Of a DNA stretch of 64,000 nt, positions 45,641 through 55,716 are shown piece after piece. A program made the translations under genes and the position numbers. The notes beneath the pieces are model-generated. The model was not told where the DNA came from, searched no databases, and worked only from the letters and a program-made list of their open reading frames with translations. Position 1 is the first letter of the stretch; each line of letters opens with the position of its first letter. This DNA comes from Heyndrickxia acidiproducens DSM 23148 (GTDB taxonomy: Bacteria > Bacillota > Bacilli > Bacillales > Bacillaceae_C), in contig NZ_KB893986.1 of the NCBI RefSeq assembly GCF_000374345.1, positions 16,411-80,410 of the forward strand, in the 5' to 3' direction.

Positions 45641-46429
45641 ATGAACAATCATGAAATTGATTATAAACTGCACGGAGATGATATGCAGTTTGTAGAAGTG
45701 GAGTTAGACCCGGAGGAAACGGTCATCGCCGAAGCGGGAGGATTAATGATGATGGAGGACGACATCCGGATGGAAACCATTTTCGGGGACGGTTCTAATC
45801 CGTCCGGTGGCATTATGGGGAAATTATTTTCGGCGGGAAAAAGGCTGATTACCGGCGAAAGTTTATTTATGACGGCTTTTACGAATGAGGGCCGGGAAAA
45901 AAGGCATGTTGCTTTTGCAGCCCCCTATCCGGGAAAAATTGTGCCCATGGATTTAAGTATGCACGATGGGAAAATTATTTGCCAGAAAGACGCTTTTTTA
46001 GCAGCAGCCAAAGGCGTCTCTGTCGGAGTTGAATTTCAGCGCAAAATCGGAACCGGATTTTTCGGCGGTGAAGGTTTTATCATGCAAAAACTTGAAGGAG
46101 ACGGGCTTGCTTTTGTCCATGCCGGCGGAACGATTCAAAAAAGGGAACTGGCGCCGGGCGAGACATTGCGTGTGGATACCGGCTGCCTCGTTGCCATGAC
46201 AGGAGAAGTGGACTATAATATCGAGTTTGTAAAAGGCGTAAAAACCGCTTTGTTTGGCGGTGAAGGGCTGTTTTTTGCAACATTGAGGGGGCCGGGGTCC
46301 ATCTGGGTGCAATCCCTGCCGTTCAGCCGCCTTGCCAGCCGCGTCTTTGCCGCCATGCCTCAGGTCGGGGGATCAAGAGATGAAGGCAGCATGGCAAAAG
46401 GAATATTCAATTTGTTTGATGGAGACTAA
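45641..46429 (+). CDS. AIM24/TIGR00266 family protein
   Basis: 262 residues. ATG 45641 with GGAGG upstream; the GTG-containing frame further 5' overlaps that site. Three-fold beta repeat with the family signatures [57 protein letters not shown] and [13 protein letters not shown]. Cytosolic protein of unknown role. Confidence 0.9.
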   Translation: MNNHEIDYKLHGDDMQFVEVELDPEETVIAEAGGLMMMEDDIRMETIFGDGSNPSGGIMGKLFSAGKRLITGESLFMTAFTNEGREKRHVAFAAPYPGKIVPMDLSMHDGKIICQKDAFLAAAKGVSVGVEFQRKIGTGFFGGEGFIMQKLEGDGLAFVHAGGTIQKRELAPGETLRVDTGCLVAMTGEVDYNIEFVKGVKTALFGGEGLFFATLRGPGSIWVQSLPFSRLASRVFAAMPQVGGSRDEGSMAKGIFNLFDGD

Positions 46430-46463
46430 CCATAATCGTGTATCATTTAAATAATGTTGCGGG

Positions 46464-46535
46464 CGTCGCAGGAATGGTGATTGTTCGGGTGAAAGCTCAA
46501 CCTGAATCCCAAGCCTGCGATGTTTTGCTTTTTTT
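46464..46535 (+). ncRNA. Nested hairpin ending in a T-run (terminator or small RNA)
   Basis: Outer stem of 9 pairs (46464-46472 with 46514-46522, CCTGCGATG side) and an inner 7-pair stem (TTCGGGT with AACCTGAA side) with a GAAAGCTCA loop, followed by TTTTGCTTTTTTT. It acts at least as the terminator of the AIM24 gene; the elaborate structure leaves open a small RNA. No known RNA family was recognised. Confidence 0.45.
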
Positions 46536-46546
46536 AAGCGGGCAAC

Positions 46547-46575
46547 TTGAAAACCCGGGCATTCTATTGTACAAT
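46547..46575 (+). promoter_or_regulatory. SigA promoter of addBA
   Basis: TTGAAA (46547-46552), 17 bases, TACAAT (46570-46575). The leader before addB would be about 115 bases. Confidence 0.72.
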
Positions 46576-46695
46576 AAAAGGAACAAATGTTCTTAAAACG
46601 TATAAAGGCGGGCTTTCCGGCTAAAGATTGCCGCCATGCGATAAAGGATATAAACGAAAATTTTACTATGTACTTTTTGATTAGGAAGTGAAAAA

Positions 46696-49600
46696 ATGTC
46701 CCTTCGATTTATGATCGGCCGGCCCGGAACAGGCAAAACAGAACGGATCCATCAAGAGATAAAGCAGAAGCTGCGGCATAATCCGGGCGGGGCGCCGTTG
46801 ATTTATTTGGTTCCCGAACAAATGACATTTTTATCGGAAACACATCTGGCAAACGACCCGGAAACCGGCGGCATGATTCGTGCCCAGGTATTCAGCTTTA
46901 CACGCCTTGCCTGGAAGATTTTGCAGGAAGTGGGCGGAATCAGCCGCAGTCATGTCTCAAGTACCGGATTAAATATGCTGATTAGAAAAATTATGGAAGA
47001 TAAAAAAGAAGAACTGCTTGTCTTTCAGCAGGCTGCAGACAAACCGGGTTTTATGGACCATGTCGGGCAGATGCTGACAGAATTGAAGCGCTCCTGTGTA
47101 GAACCGGAACAATTATTGGAGCAGCAGCAAGAACTTGGCATACAAGGCAGCGAAAAAGTCCTCGCAGATAAGCTCCATGATTTGGAAATGGTTTACAGGG
47201 CTTATGAAGACAAATTGGAAGGCAAGTATATTGATTCGGAAGATTATTTGCGCCTCCTGGCAGAGGGGATTGAACAATCAGCCTATCTGCAGCAGGCTGA
47301 AATTTATATTGACGGTTTCCACACCTTTACGCCCCAGGAATATTTGGTCATTTCCCGGCTGATGAAAACATGCCCGCGGGTGACAGTGGCATTGACGGTT
47401 GACCGCGCGTTTCGCAGCGGGAGGCCGGATGATTTATATCTTTTCCGGATGCCGGGTGAGGCGTATGCCTCAATTTACGGACTGGCGCTTGCAGAAAGGA
47501 TTGAAGTGGAGGATGATGTCATCCTGCGCCGGCCAGTCCGTTTCCAAAACGGCAGCCTGCAATTTCTCCAGGCCCGTTTCGAGGAGATGCCCGTTTCGGT
47601 TTATCCCCATGAAAGCCAGCTGGAACTATGGCAGGCGAATAACCGGCGCGCCGAAATGGAAGGCATCGCCCGGTATATACGCGATGCTGTACAAAACAAG
47701 CATTACCGCTATAAAGATATTGCCGTTCTTGTCCGTAACGGCGGTGACTATCAGGAAATGGTTGAAACTTGTTTTTATGATTACGAGATCCCTTACTTTA
47801 TTGATCAAAAACGGCCGATGCTCAACCACCCGTTAATTGAACTGATCCGTTCCACATTGGAAATTATTGAAAGCCATTGGCGTTATGAGCCGATTTTCAG
47901 GGCAGTAAAAACCGACCTGCTGTTTCCCGTGGACCGGAATCTGCACGAATTGCGGGAAAAAATGGACCGTCTTGAAAATTATGTGCTTGCCTGCGGGATT
48001 CAGGGAGACCGCTGGACAAACAAAAAAAGATGGGAATACAGGCGCATCAGGGGGCTGGAGCTGGAAAATGTAGCGCAGACTGATCGTGAAAAAGAAATTG
48101 AACAGGAATTAAATGCGCTGCGCTTGTTTATAACAGCGCCGATTTTGCGGCTGTCGCGGCGGCTGAAACGCGCAAAGACAGGAAAAGCGCTGTGCGGGGC
48201 GCTCTATCTTTATTTAGAAGAATTGGAGATTCCGAGAAAGCTGGAGAATTTACGGGCTGCAAAAGAAGAACAGGGGGATCTGGTTGCTGCCCGGGAGCAT
48301 GACCAGGCTTGGGATGAAGTCATCGGATTGCTCGACCAGTTTGTGGAAATTTTAGGGGATGAACCGGTGCCGTTGAAAAAATTTGCTTCCATTATGGAAG
48401 CAGGCCTTGAGTCGTTAAAATTTTCCATTGTACCGCCTGCTTTGGACCAGGTTCTCGTTGCAAATCTTGAACAATCCCGGCTCGCGAATGTAAAATTAGC
48501 GTTTATTATCGGTATAAATGACGGCATTTTGCCTGCAAAAATCACGGAAGATGGCATTTTAAACGATGATGACCGGGAATATTTGCTGCTGAAAGGATTG
48601 AATATCACACCTGATACGAAAACAAGGCTTTTAGATGAGGAATTTATTTTTTACAGGGCGTTAACGACCCCTTCAGACCGCCTTGTCCTATCTTTTCCGC
48701 TCGCGGACGAGGAAGGAAAAGCCTTATTGCCCTCGCCCTTCATCAAGCGGCTCCAGGAAATGTTTCCTGAAATGGGCGGAGGAATATGGGTGAACGACCC
48801 GGCAGAATTGCCGGATGAAGAGCAAATGGCATACATCTCCCACCCGGCGGCCGTAATTGCTTTTTTAACTTCCCAAATGCAGTTAAAGAAACGGGGATAC
48901 CCGGTCGCAGACTTTTGGTGGGACGCTTATAATTTTTATATGGAGCATCCCGAATGGAAAAAGATTGCTGCCCATGCCTTTTCGAGCCTGTTTTACCAAA
49001 ATGGCGCGCGGAAGCTTTCCGGAGAAACGAGCAGGGAACTTTACGGCGACCATATTTTGGCGAGTGTTTCGAGAATGGAGCAATTTTTTGCCTGCCCGTT
49101 TTCCCATTATGCAACCTATGGCCTGAAACTCCGTGAACGCGAAATATTCCGGCTTGATGCCCCGAATATCGGCGACCTTTTCCACGGCGCACTGAAATGG
49201 ATATCCGATAAACTGCAGCAGGCAGGCATACCATGGTCGCAAATCAGCAGGCAGCAGAGCATGACGTTAGCGAAAGAAGCGGTGGACAGCCTGGCGCCGA
49301 AACTGCAACACCAAATCTTATTAAGCTCGAAACGTTACCAATACATTAAAATGAAGCTCGAACAGGTTGTCAGCAGAGCTTCCTATATTTTAAGCCTGCA
49401 TGCGCAAAGGAGCGGGTTTGAGCCAATTGGTATGGAACTGGGATTCGGGCCGAACAAAGCGCTTCCCCCGCTTACCTTTACTTTAAAAAACGGCGCAAAA
49501 ATGGAACTGCAGGGCAGGATCGACCGCGTGGATAAAGCGGAAAATGAAAACGGCGTTTATTTAAGAGTCGTTGATTACAAGTCAAGCCCGCATCAGCTGG

Positions 49601-50205
49601 ATCTAACCGATGTTTATTACGGGCTCGATCTGCAAATGCTGACCTATTTGGATATCCTGATGACGTATTCAAAGGATTTGATCGGAAAAGAAAGTTTGCC
49701 GGCCGGCGTCCTTTATTTTCATCTGCACAATCCGGTCGTCTCCAGCAGCAAGATTTTAACAATGGAGGAAATTGAAGAAGAAATCCTTAAGAGCTTCCGT
49801 ATGCGCGGGCTGATGCTTGACAGTCCGGAAGTGCTCTCGTTAATGGACAGTTCGCTGGAATCCGGAAATAGCACCATTGTCGCGGCAGGTCTGAAAAAAG
49901 ACGGCCAGTTAACCGCCCGTTCGGAAGTTGCCAGCAAAGAAGATTTTGAAGCAATCCGGAATTATGTGCGGAATATCTACACAAAGGCGGGCAATGACAT
50001 TGTTTCCGGTGTCGTGGACATCGCGCCGTATAAAATCAAAAAAAGCGCCGCCTGCCAAATGTGCCCGTTCAAATCTGTCTGCCAGTTTGACCAGTCAATG
50101 GAAGAAAACAAATACCGGTTGATCAGTCCGCAAAAACAGGAAGATATTTTGGCGAAAATGAGAGAGGAGGCGTTTAAACAAGATGAAAACCCGTATACCA
50201 CCTAA
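46696..50205 (+). CDS. addB: AddB, ATP-dependent DNA helicase/nuclease subunit B
   Basis: 1169 residues (B. subtilis 1166). AGGAAGTG precedes ATG 46696. Walker A GRPGTGKTERI at the start, helicase-like body, and a C-terminal RecB-type nuclease domain with DYKSSP. Iron-sulphur cluster cysteines are present: FACPFSHYATYG and CQMCPFKSVCQFD. With AddA it resects double-strand DNA ends until Chi and loads RecA. It overlaps addA by 23 bp. Confidence 0.96.
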   Translation: MSLRFMIGRPGTGKTERIHQEIKQKLRHNPGGAPLIYLVPEQMTFLSETHLANDPETGGMIRAQVFSFTRLAWKILQEVGGISRSHVSSTGLNMLIRKIMEDKKEELLVFQQAADKPGFMDHVGQMLTELKRSCVEPEQLLEQQQELGIQGSEKVLADKLHDLEMVYRAYEDKLEGKYIDSEDYLRLLAEGIEQSAYLQQAEIYIDGFHTFTPQEYLVISRLMKTCPRVTVALTVDRAFRSGRPDDLYLFRMPGEAYASIYGLALAERIEVEDDVILRRPVRFQNGSLQFLQARFEEMPVSVYPHESQLELWQANNRRAEMEGIARYIRDAVQNKHYRYKDIAVLVRNGGDYQEMVETCFYDYEIPYFIDQKRPMLNHPLIELIRSTLEIIESHWRYEPIFRAVKTDLLFPVDRNLHELREKMDRLENYVLACGIQGDRWTNKKRWEYRRIRGLELENVAQTDREKEIEQELNALRLFITAPILRLSRRLKRAKTGKALCGALYLYLEELEIPRKLENLRAAKEEQGDLVAAREHDQAWDEVIGLLDQFVEILGDEPVPLKKFASIMEAGLESLKFSIVPPALDQVLVANLEQSRLANVKLAFIIGINDGILPAKITEDGILNDDDREYLLLKGLNITPDTKTRLLDEEFIFYRALTTPSDRLVLSFPLADEEGKALLPSPFIKRLQEMFPEMGGGIWVNDPAELPDEEQMAYISHPAAVIAFLTSQMQLKKRGYPVADFWWDAYNFYMEHPEWKKIAAHAFSSLFYQNGARKLSGETSRELYGDHILASVSRMEQFFACPFSHYATYGLKLREREIFRLDAPNIGDLFHGALKWISDKLQQAGIPWSQISRQQSMTLAKEAVDSLAPKLQHQILLSSKRYQYIKMKLEQVVSRASYILSLHAQRSGFEPIGMELGFGPNKALPPLTFTLKNGAKMELQGRIDRVDKAENENGVYLRVVDYKSSPHQLDLTDVYYGLDLQMLTYLDILMTYSKDLIGKESLPAGVLYFHLHNPVVSSSKILTMEEIEEEILKSFRMRGLMLDSPEVLSLMDSSLESGNSTIVAAGLKKDGQLTARSEVASKEDFEAIRNYVRNIYTKAGNDIVSGVVDIAPYKIKKSAACQMCPFKSVCQFDQSMEENKYRLISPQKQEDILAKMREEAFKQDENPYTT

Positions 50206-53200
50206 ACCGGAAGGAGCCGTCTGGACAGATGACCAATGGAAAGCGGTGATGGCAAAAGGCCAGGATATCCTCGTTGCTGCGGCGGCCGGATCGGGCAAAA
50301 CAGCAGTGCTGGTTGAGAGAATGATCCGCAAGTTGATCAACGAAGAAGATCCGCTTGACATTGACCAGCTCCTGGTTGTGACGTTTACAAATGCTGCCGC
50401 CGCCGAAATGCGGCACCGTATCGGGGAAGCATTGGAAACGGCAATCGGCAGGAACCCGGAATCACACCATTTAAGGAAACAGCTGAGCTTATTAAATAAG
50501 GCGCCAATTTCGACTTTGCACGCTTTCTGCCTGGATGTCATCCGCAAATATTACTATTTAATCAATATCGATCCGGGATTCCGGATTGCGGAACCAACTG
50601 AAGCGGAGCTGCTTCGCGACGAGGTGCTTGATGATTTATTTGAAGAGGAGTACGGGCGTGAAAAAAACGAAGCATTTTACCGGGCGGTGGATACCTTCTC
50701 CAATGACCGCAGCGATGTCCAGCTGCAGGAATTAATCCGGAAACTGTATGACTTTTCACAAGCCAATCCGGATCCCGGCCAGTGGCTTGACCGCATGGTG
50801 GAAATGTACGATGTCAGCGGTGAAATGGAGATTGATGCGCTTCCGTTTTTAAAGCCGGTGAAAGAGGATATCCGCCTGCAGCTTCATGGGGCAAAAGACA
50901 TGCTGGAAGAAGCGTATGCCTTGTCGAAACAGCCGGGCGGGCCTGCCCCGAGAGCAGAAAACTACCTAAATGATTTGGCGATCGTCGAAAGGTTGTTAGC
51001 CGCATACGACAACTCATGGGAAGACTTATATCAGGAAATGAATGCCTGGAGTTTTTCGCGTGCAAAACCGTGCAAGGGTGACGAATACTTGCCGGAACTT
51101 GTAAAGGCAGCGGATGATTTACGAAAATCCGCGAAAAAAAACCTTGAAACCCTGAAAACAGATTTTTTCAGCAGAAAGCCGCAGTATTATTTAAAAGATA
51201 TGCGCGAAATGCACCCGGTCATTGCGACACTGGCAGAGCTTGTGAAAAAATTCTCTGCTGCTTATGCGGCGGTAAAGGCGGAAAAAGGTCTTGTTGATTT
51301 TTCCGATTTGGAGCATTTCTGCCTTGAAATTCTGATTGAAAAAGAGGAAAACGGCAGGATTAAAGCATCTGAAGCGGCAAAAGCTTACCAGGCGCAGTTT
51401 AAAGAAGTGCTGGTTGACGAGTACCAGGACCTGAACCTGGTACAAGAGACCATTTTGAAATTGGTCTCTTCCGGGTCGGGCGATACCGGGAATTTATTCA
51501 TGGTTGGTGACGTAAAACAGAGTGTGTACCGTTTCCGGCTTGCTGAACCAAAATTGTTTATGTCAAAATACCAGGCATTTACAGCTGCCGGCGATGAGAC
51601 CGGATTGCGCATCGATTTGTCGAAGAATTTCCGGAGTAGAAAAGAAGTGCTGGATGGCACGAATTTTATTTTTAAACAAATCATGGGTGTGCATATCGGC
51701 GAAATGGAGTATGACGCACAGGCAGAACTGGTCAAAGGCGCAACCTATCCGGAAGGGGATCTTCCAATAGAACTGGCGGTGATTGACCAGGCGGATGGCC
51801 AGGCGCCGGATATGCAGCCGGATACACCCGGGGGTGCGCTTGATCCTGCTGAATTGGAACAGTCCCAGCTGGAGTCGCGGTATCTTGCGCGAACCATCAA
51901 AGCGCTGATTGCCGCCAAAAAACCGGTTTATCAAGCAAAGACCGGCACATACAGGCCGATCCAATATAAAGATATTGTAATCCTGCTGCGGTCCATGACG
52001 ATGGCCCCGGAAATGATGGAGGAATTTAAAAAAGCGGGCATTCCGCTATATGCCAGCCTTTCAACAGGATATTTTGATGCAAACGAAGTCGCGATTATGC
52101 TTTCTTTATTGAAAGTGATCGACAATCCGTACCAGGATATTCCGCTCGCTGTCGTACTGCGTTCACCGGTTGTCGGCCTCGATGAAGAAGAACTGGCGCG
52201 CATCCGTGTCCATTTGAAACAAGGCCATTACTATGAGGCTGTTAAAAAGTTTATTGCCGGCCAGCCGGCCGCTGAAGAGGAGGCGGCACATGAAAAAGTC
52301 GCGAAATTTGCTGAAAAACTAAAAGAGTGGCGTTCCGTTGCAAGGCAGGGGGCATTGTCTGATTTGATCTGGCAGTTGTACCGTGAAACAAAGTTTTATG
52401 ACTTTGTCGGGGGGCTGCCGGGCGGGAAACAGCGCCAGGCCAATCTGCGTGCTTTTTATGATCGTGCACGGCAATACGAGCAGACCTCATTCAGGGGGTT
52501 GTTCCGGTTTCTGCGCTTTATTGAAAGAATGCAGGAGCGCGGGGACGACCTGGGTACGGCGCGGGCTTTAAGCGAGCAGGAGGATGTGGTGCGTTTAATG
52601 ACCGTACATGCCAGTAAAGGACTCGAATTCCCGGTCGTCTTTGTTGCCGGGCTCGGGAGGAAATTCAATCTGCGTGACATCAATCAGGCGTTTTTACTGG
52701 ACAAGGAGTACGGCTTTGCCTGCAAATATATCAATCCCGAAAAACGCATCACTTACCCATCCCTGCCCCAGCTTGCTTTTAAACGCAAAAAAAGGCTTGA
52801 AATGCTGGCTGAAGAAATGCGCGTTTTGTATGTTGCACTAACAAGGGCAAAGGAGAAGCTGTACCTGGTTGGAACCGTTAAAAATGCCGAAAAACAAAAA
52901 GAAAAATGGCAAAAGGCACGGCAGCACCGTGATTGGTTATTAAAAGATCACCTGCGGGCCGGCGCGAATTCTTATTTGGACTGGATCGGGCCGGCGATTG
53001 CCCGCCACAGGGAAGCCGCACAGTGGCTTACAAATAGCGCGCAGCAAAGCCATCCCGGCTACCGCGACATAGAACAGCATTCCTCCAGGTGGGCCGTCAG
53101 GGAAATCCCGAAAGAAGAACTAATCGAATGGGATGAACCTGCTGCAGAAACGGATGGCAAATGGCAGCAGCTGGTAAAAGACGGCAGGCCGATCGACTTG

Positions 53201-53938
53201 GAATCCGGCTGGAAGGAAGAAATCTGCCGCCGTTTAAGCTGGGAATATGAAAGCAGGCCGGCAACTGTCCGGCGCGCCAAACAGTCCGTTTCGGAATTGA
53301 AGCGGATGAATGAAATACGTGATGAGACGACAGATACGCGCCTGATCAGACGGGTGCGCAAACATATTTATGACCGGCCGCGTTTTATGCAGGAAACATC
53401 TATTTCCCCGGCTGAACGGGGAACCGCGATGCATATGGTCATGCAGCATATGCCCCTTGATGCACCGCCCACTCCCGGATCCGTTGAGGAGCTGCTTGAA
53501 GACATGGTCAAGCGTGAACTATTAACGGGTGAACAGGCAAATGTGATTGACACCGCACAGCTGATTGGATTTTTTGAAACGGAGATTGGGAAAAAACTCT
53601 TACAGGCAGACAAAGTCATGCGGGAAATCCCGTTCAGCTTATCCGAACCGGCAGCTGTCATTTACCAGGATGAAAAACTTGGACAGGAAAGGATTCTGGT
53701 TCAAGGGATTTTTGACTGTGTAATAGAAGAGGAAAATGAACTGATTTTGCTTGATTATAAAACAGACAGGGTTACGGAACGGTTTAAAGGCGGATTTGAA
53801 GAAGCCATGCCTGTTATGCTGAAACGGTATGAAATCCAGCTGGCACTATACGGGAAAGCCTTAGAGAAAATTCTCAGGAAAAAAGTTAAAGCCAAATATC
53901 TTTACTTTTTTGATGGCGGTCATATCCTGAAGGTTTGA
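50183..53938 (+). CDS. addA: AddA, ATP-dependent helicase/nuclease subunit A
   Basis: 1251 residues (B. subtilis 1232). Start ATG 50183 inside the end of addB after GAGGAGG. UvrD-like helicase motifs: AAAGSGKTAVLVERMI (Walker A), VDEYQDLN (Walker B), MTVHASKGLEFPVVFVAGL (motif V) and VALTRAKEKLYL (motif VI). The nuclease motif LLDYKTDRV lies near the C-terminus. It forms the AddAB recombination-repair enzyme with AddB. Confidence 0.96.
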   Translation: MKTRIPPKPEGAVWTDDQWKAVMAKGQDILVAAAAGSGKTAVLVERMIRKLINEEDPLDIDQLLVVTFTNAAAAEMRHRIGEALETAIGRNPESHHLRKQLSLLNKAPISTLHAFCLDVIRKYYYLINIDPGFRIAEPTEAELLRDEVLDDLFEEEYGREKNEAFYRAVDTFSNDRSDVQLQELIRKLYDFSQANPDPGQWLDRMVEMYDVSGEMEIDALPFLKPVKEDIRLQLHGAKDMLEEAYALSKQPGGPAPRAENYLNDLAIVERLLAAYDNSWEDLYQEMNAWSFSRAKPCKGDEYLPELVKAADDLRKSAKKNLETLKTDFFSRKPQYYLKDMREMHPVIATLAELVKKFSAAYAAVKAEKGLVDFSDLEHFCLEILIEKEENGRIKASEAAKAYQAQFKEVLVDEYQDLNLVQETILKLVSSGSGDTGNLFMVGDVKQSVYRFRLAEPKLFMSKYQAFTAAGDETGLRIDLSKNFRSRKEVLDGTNFIFKQIMGVHIGEMEYDAQAELVKGATYPEGDLPIELAVIDQADGQAPDMQPDTPGGALDPAELEQSQLESRYLARTIKALIAAKKPVYQAKTGTYRPIQYKDIVILLRSMTMAPEMMEEFKKAGIPLYASLSTGYFDANEVAIMLSLLKVIDNPYQDIPLAVVLRSPVVGLDEEELARIRVHLKQGHYYEAVKKFIAGQPAAEEEAAHEKVAKFAEKLKEWRSVARQGALSDLIWQLYRETKFYDFVGGLPGGKQRQANLRAFYDRARQYEQTSFRGLFRFLRFIERMQERGDDLGTARALSEQEDVVRLMTVHASKGLEFPVVFVAGLGRKFNLRDINQAFLLDKEYGFACKYINPEKRITYPSLPQLAFKRKKRLEMLAEEMRVLYVALTRAKEKLYLVGTVKNAEKQKEKWQKARQHRDWLLKDHLRAGANSYLDWIGPAIARHREAAQWLTNSAQQSHPGYRDIEQHSSRWAVREIPKEELIEWDEPAAETDGKWQQLVKDGRPIDLESGWKEEICRRLSWEYESRPATVRRAKQSVSELKRMNEIRDETTDTRLIRRVRKHIYDRPRFMQETSISPAERGTAMHMVMQHMPLDAPPTPGSVEELLEDMVKRELLTGEQANVIDTAQLIGFFETEIGKKLLQADKVMREIPFSLSEPAAVIYQDEKLGQERILVQGIFDCVIEEENELILLDYKTDRVTERFKGGFEEAMPVMLKRYEIQLALYGKALEKILRKKVKAKYLYFFDGGHILKV

Positions 53939-53951
53939 CCGATCACCAAAA

Positions 53952-54006
53952 AAATAACGGGTACTCCGTAAATTGCCTGATACGGCGGTCGGAGTACCTG
54001 TTTTCA
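53952..54006. terminator. Terminator between addA and gerPF
   Basis: GGTACTCCG (53960-53968) pairs exactly with CGGAGTACC (53990-53998), followed by TGTTTTC on the plus strand and preceded by an A-run, so it can serve both convergent transcripts. Confidence 0.78.
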
Positions 54007-54222
54007 TTGGTTTCCGGCTGTCGGTTGATCGATGACACTGCCACTGGCTGTGTTGTTCGCGCTGAGGGCATTGTTTGTGATCACAAATGCGGATGTCGAT
54101 AAGGATCCGGAACCGGTTGTTGTTTTTGAACTGGCTTTCGGGGAAATGATGGCGGTATCGCCGAAATGGACAACTCCGCCTCCTACGTTAAAGATTTGTA
54201 GCGGGCCAATAATTGCCGGCAA
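54004..54222 (-). CDS. gerPF: GerPF spore germination protein
   Basis: 72 residues, the B. subtilis length. TTG start at 54222 with AGGTGATAA eight bases upstream. It is a GerPA/PF-type protein (IIGPLQIFNVGGGVVHFGDTAIISPKASSKTTTGSGS). Last gene of gerPABCDEF. GerP proteins help germinants pass the spore coat. Confidence 0.93.
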   Translation of the reverse strand: MPAIIGPLQIFNVGGGVVHFGDTAIISPKASSKTTTGSGSLSTSAFVITNNALSANNTASGSVIDQPTAGNQ

Positions 54223-54262
54223 AATTTATCACCTGCTTTCCATTGAAAATGCTTTACATGAT

Positions 54263-54679
54263 TTACCCGTCTTTAGGTGCAGCAGCTGGTGCCATGTCTC
54301 CGCGAGAGTCCCGGAGAAACGGGTCAAGCTGGCGGACATGATGGATTCTTGATTCAAGCGAGATGTCCTGTGTACTGCCAATTTGCACGACAGCGGAAGT
54401 GGAAAGCCCGATAATATTGACAGTTCCGACTTTTATTGCCGGATCCGCATGATAGCGCTGAATTTGAATCTCTTCAGTGATCGGAGGGACCGGAATGACC
54501 TGACTGAAAATCGGGAAGGCTTCAAAAGGCGCTTCGAATCCAAAATACAACTCCTTCTGTCTTTGAATGGCCAGTACCCGGGCTGACATATTGATTTTGC
54601 ATGAATCCCCCACAATGACATTTGAAGCAAAAATGACATTTTTAACCAACAGCTGATCCACCATGGAATTCCTGGCCAT
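54263..54679 (-). CDS. gerPE: GerPE spore germination protein
   Basis: 138 residues. ATG 54679 eight bases after AGAGG; ATG 54664 is an alternative. The family pattern includes SRVLAIQRQKE-like segments and VGTVNIIGLSTSAVVQIGSTQDISLESRIHHVRQ near the end. It follows gerPD by four bases. Some residues beyond the B. subtilis length (130) lie in a polar proline-alanine tail. Confidence 0.9.
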   Translation of the reverse strand: MARNSMVDQLLVKNVIFASNVIVGDSCKINMSARVLAIQRQKELYFGFEAPFEAFPIFSQVIPVPPITEEIQIQRYHADPAIKVGTVNIIGLSTSAVVQIGSTQDISLESRIHHVRQLDPFLRDSRGDMAPAAAPKDG

Positions 54680-54683
54680 TTCC

Positions 54684-54863
54684 TTATCCTCTCGGCACAA
54701 AAGGAACGGACGGGCTGAAAATCAGCGATTCGGCGGGTGTATCAAATGTAGCCGCCTGCTGGATTGTATTGGCGTCGCCAATCAAAAAAACGGAAGCACT
54801 GGACACGCCGATAATTTGGACATGGCCTACCTGTATTTCCCGGTTTACGACATTAAGCTCCAT
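54684..54863 (-). CDS. gerPD: GerPD spore germination protein
   Basis: 59 residues (B. subtilis 58). ATG 54863 (MELNVVNREIQVGHVQIIG) after TGGAGG. The motif VGHVQIIGVSSASVFLIGDA is the shared GerPB/PD/PE strand pattern. It overlaps the end of gerPC by 11 bp, so it is translationally coupled. Confidence 0.92.
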   Translation of the reverse strand: MELNVVNREIQVGHVQIIGVSSASVFLIGDANTIQQAATFDTPAESLIFSPSVPFVPRG

Positions 54864-55473
54864 TTGCAGGACCTCCATTCATTTGCTGGGGGAGTTTTGA
54901 AACAAAGACAAAAACAGCGTGGTTCATATCCGACTTTAACTGTTGCAGCACCTGATCAAAAAATTCGCCTTCATTCTGCGGATTTTCATGCCTTTGCGGG
55001 CTGATCTGGTTTATATAATAATCAATTCGCTGTGAAAGTTGGTTTTTTAGATCATTTATTATAAAATTATGATATTCTTGATTTAGCTGAACTTTCAGCT
55101 GGCGCTCGGTATCTGAAATGACTTGCGGCAGTTCCTGATCGATATATTCCGAGAGCCTTTCATTTAATGCCTGTTTCATAGCTGTCTGCTTTTCTGACTG
55201 GTTTGGATCGTGCTGTGTACCGGGTACGGCCATATCTTCAATATGGCTTAAGTCTGCCGAGTTCAGGCCTATGTTTAAAGTACCGTCCAGCTTTTCAATT
55301 TTCAATTGGTCAAATGCATACTCAATTTTATCAACACGGATTGGCGGCTTCGTTTTCAGTGCTTCCATTTCCTGCCTGAGCTGCGCCATTGCTTTTTCAT
55401 ATTGGGCCAGCTTTGTTTCATGGTACTGGAGATATTGATAGAGCTGCCGGAGCTGGTTGTAAATATCTGCCAT
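54853..55473 (-). CDS. gerPC: GerPC spore germination protein
   Basis: 206 residues (B. subtilis 205). ATG 55473 (MADIYNQLRQLYQYLQYHETKL) with AAAGGAGG nine bases upstream; the longer frame starts inside the ribosome site. N-terminal coiled coil, then DKIEYAFDQLKIEKLDGTLNIGL. The middle (QNRxQEYHNFIINDLKNQL region) is helical. Coat-permeability role as for the operon. Confidence 0.93.
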   Translation of the reverse strand: MADIYNQLRQLYQYLQYHETKLAQYEKAMAQLRQEMEALKTKPPIRVDKIEYAFDQLKIEKLDGTLNIGLNSADLSHIEDMAVPGTQHDPNQSEKQTAMKQALNERLSEYIDQELPQVISDTERQLKVQLNQEYHNFIINDLKNQLSQRIDYYINQISPQRHENPQNEGEFFDQVLQQLKSDMNHAVFVFVSKLPQQMNGGPANGA

Positions 55474-55499
55474 CCTGTATCCTCCTTTTATCATCCGGA

Positions 55500-55703
55500 T
55501 TACATCGGAACGGTGACACTCGGGTTATAGGGTTGTTCCGAAGGCTCGGCGGTTGGCGCGGGTTCTGTAAAATTCCCCGTATTATACAAATAGGAAGCAG
55601 GTTTGATGATGCCGGAAGTGCCGATTTGAAAGACTGATGAGTTGCTGATCCCGCCAATTTTGATCATGCGGATTTGGATGCTTTGTTGAACGTAAATATT
55701 CAT
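55500..55703 (-). CDS. gerPB: GerPB spore germination protein
   Basis: 67 residues (B. subtilis 77, so a slightly short tail). ATG 55703 after GGAGGATAAGCA. MNIYVQQSIQIRMIKIGGISNSSVFQIG is the family start; the tail is rich in Pro and Glu. Confidence 0.92.
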   Translation of the reverse strand: MNIYVQQSIQIRMIKIGGISNSSVFQIGTSGIIKPASYLYNTGNFTEPAPTAEPSEQPYNPSVTVPM

Positions 55704-55716
55704 TGCTTATCCTCCG

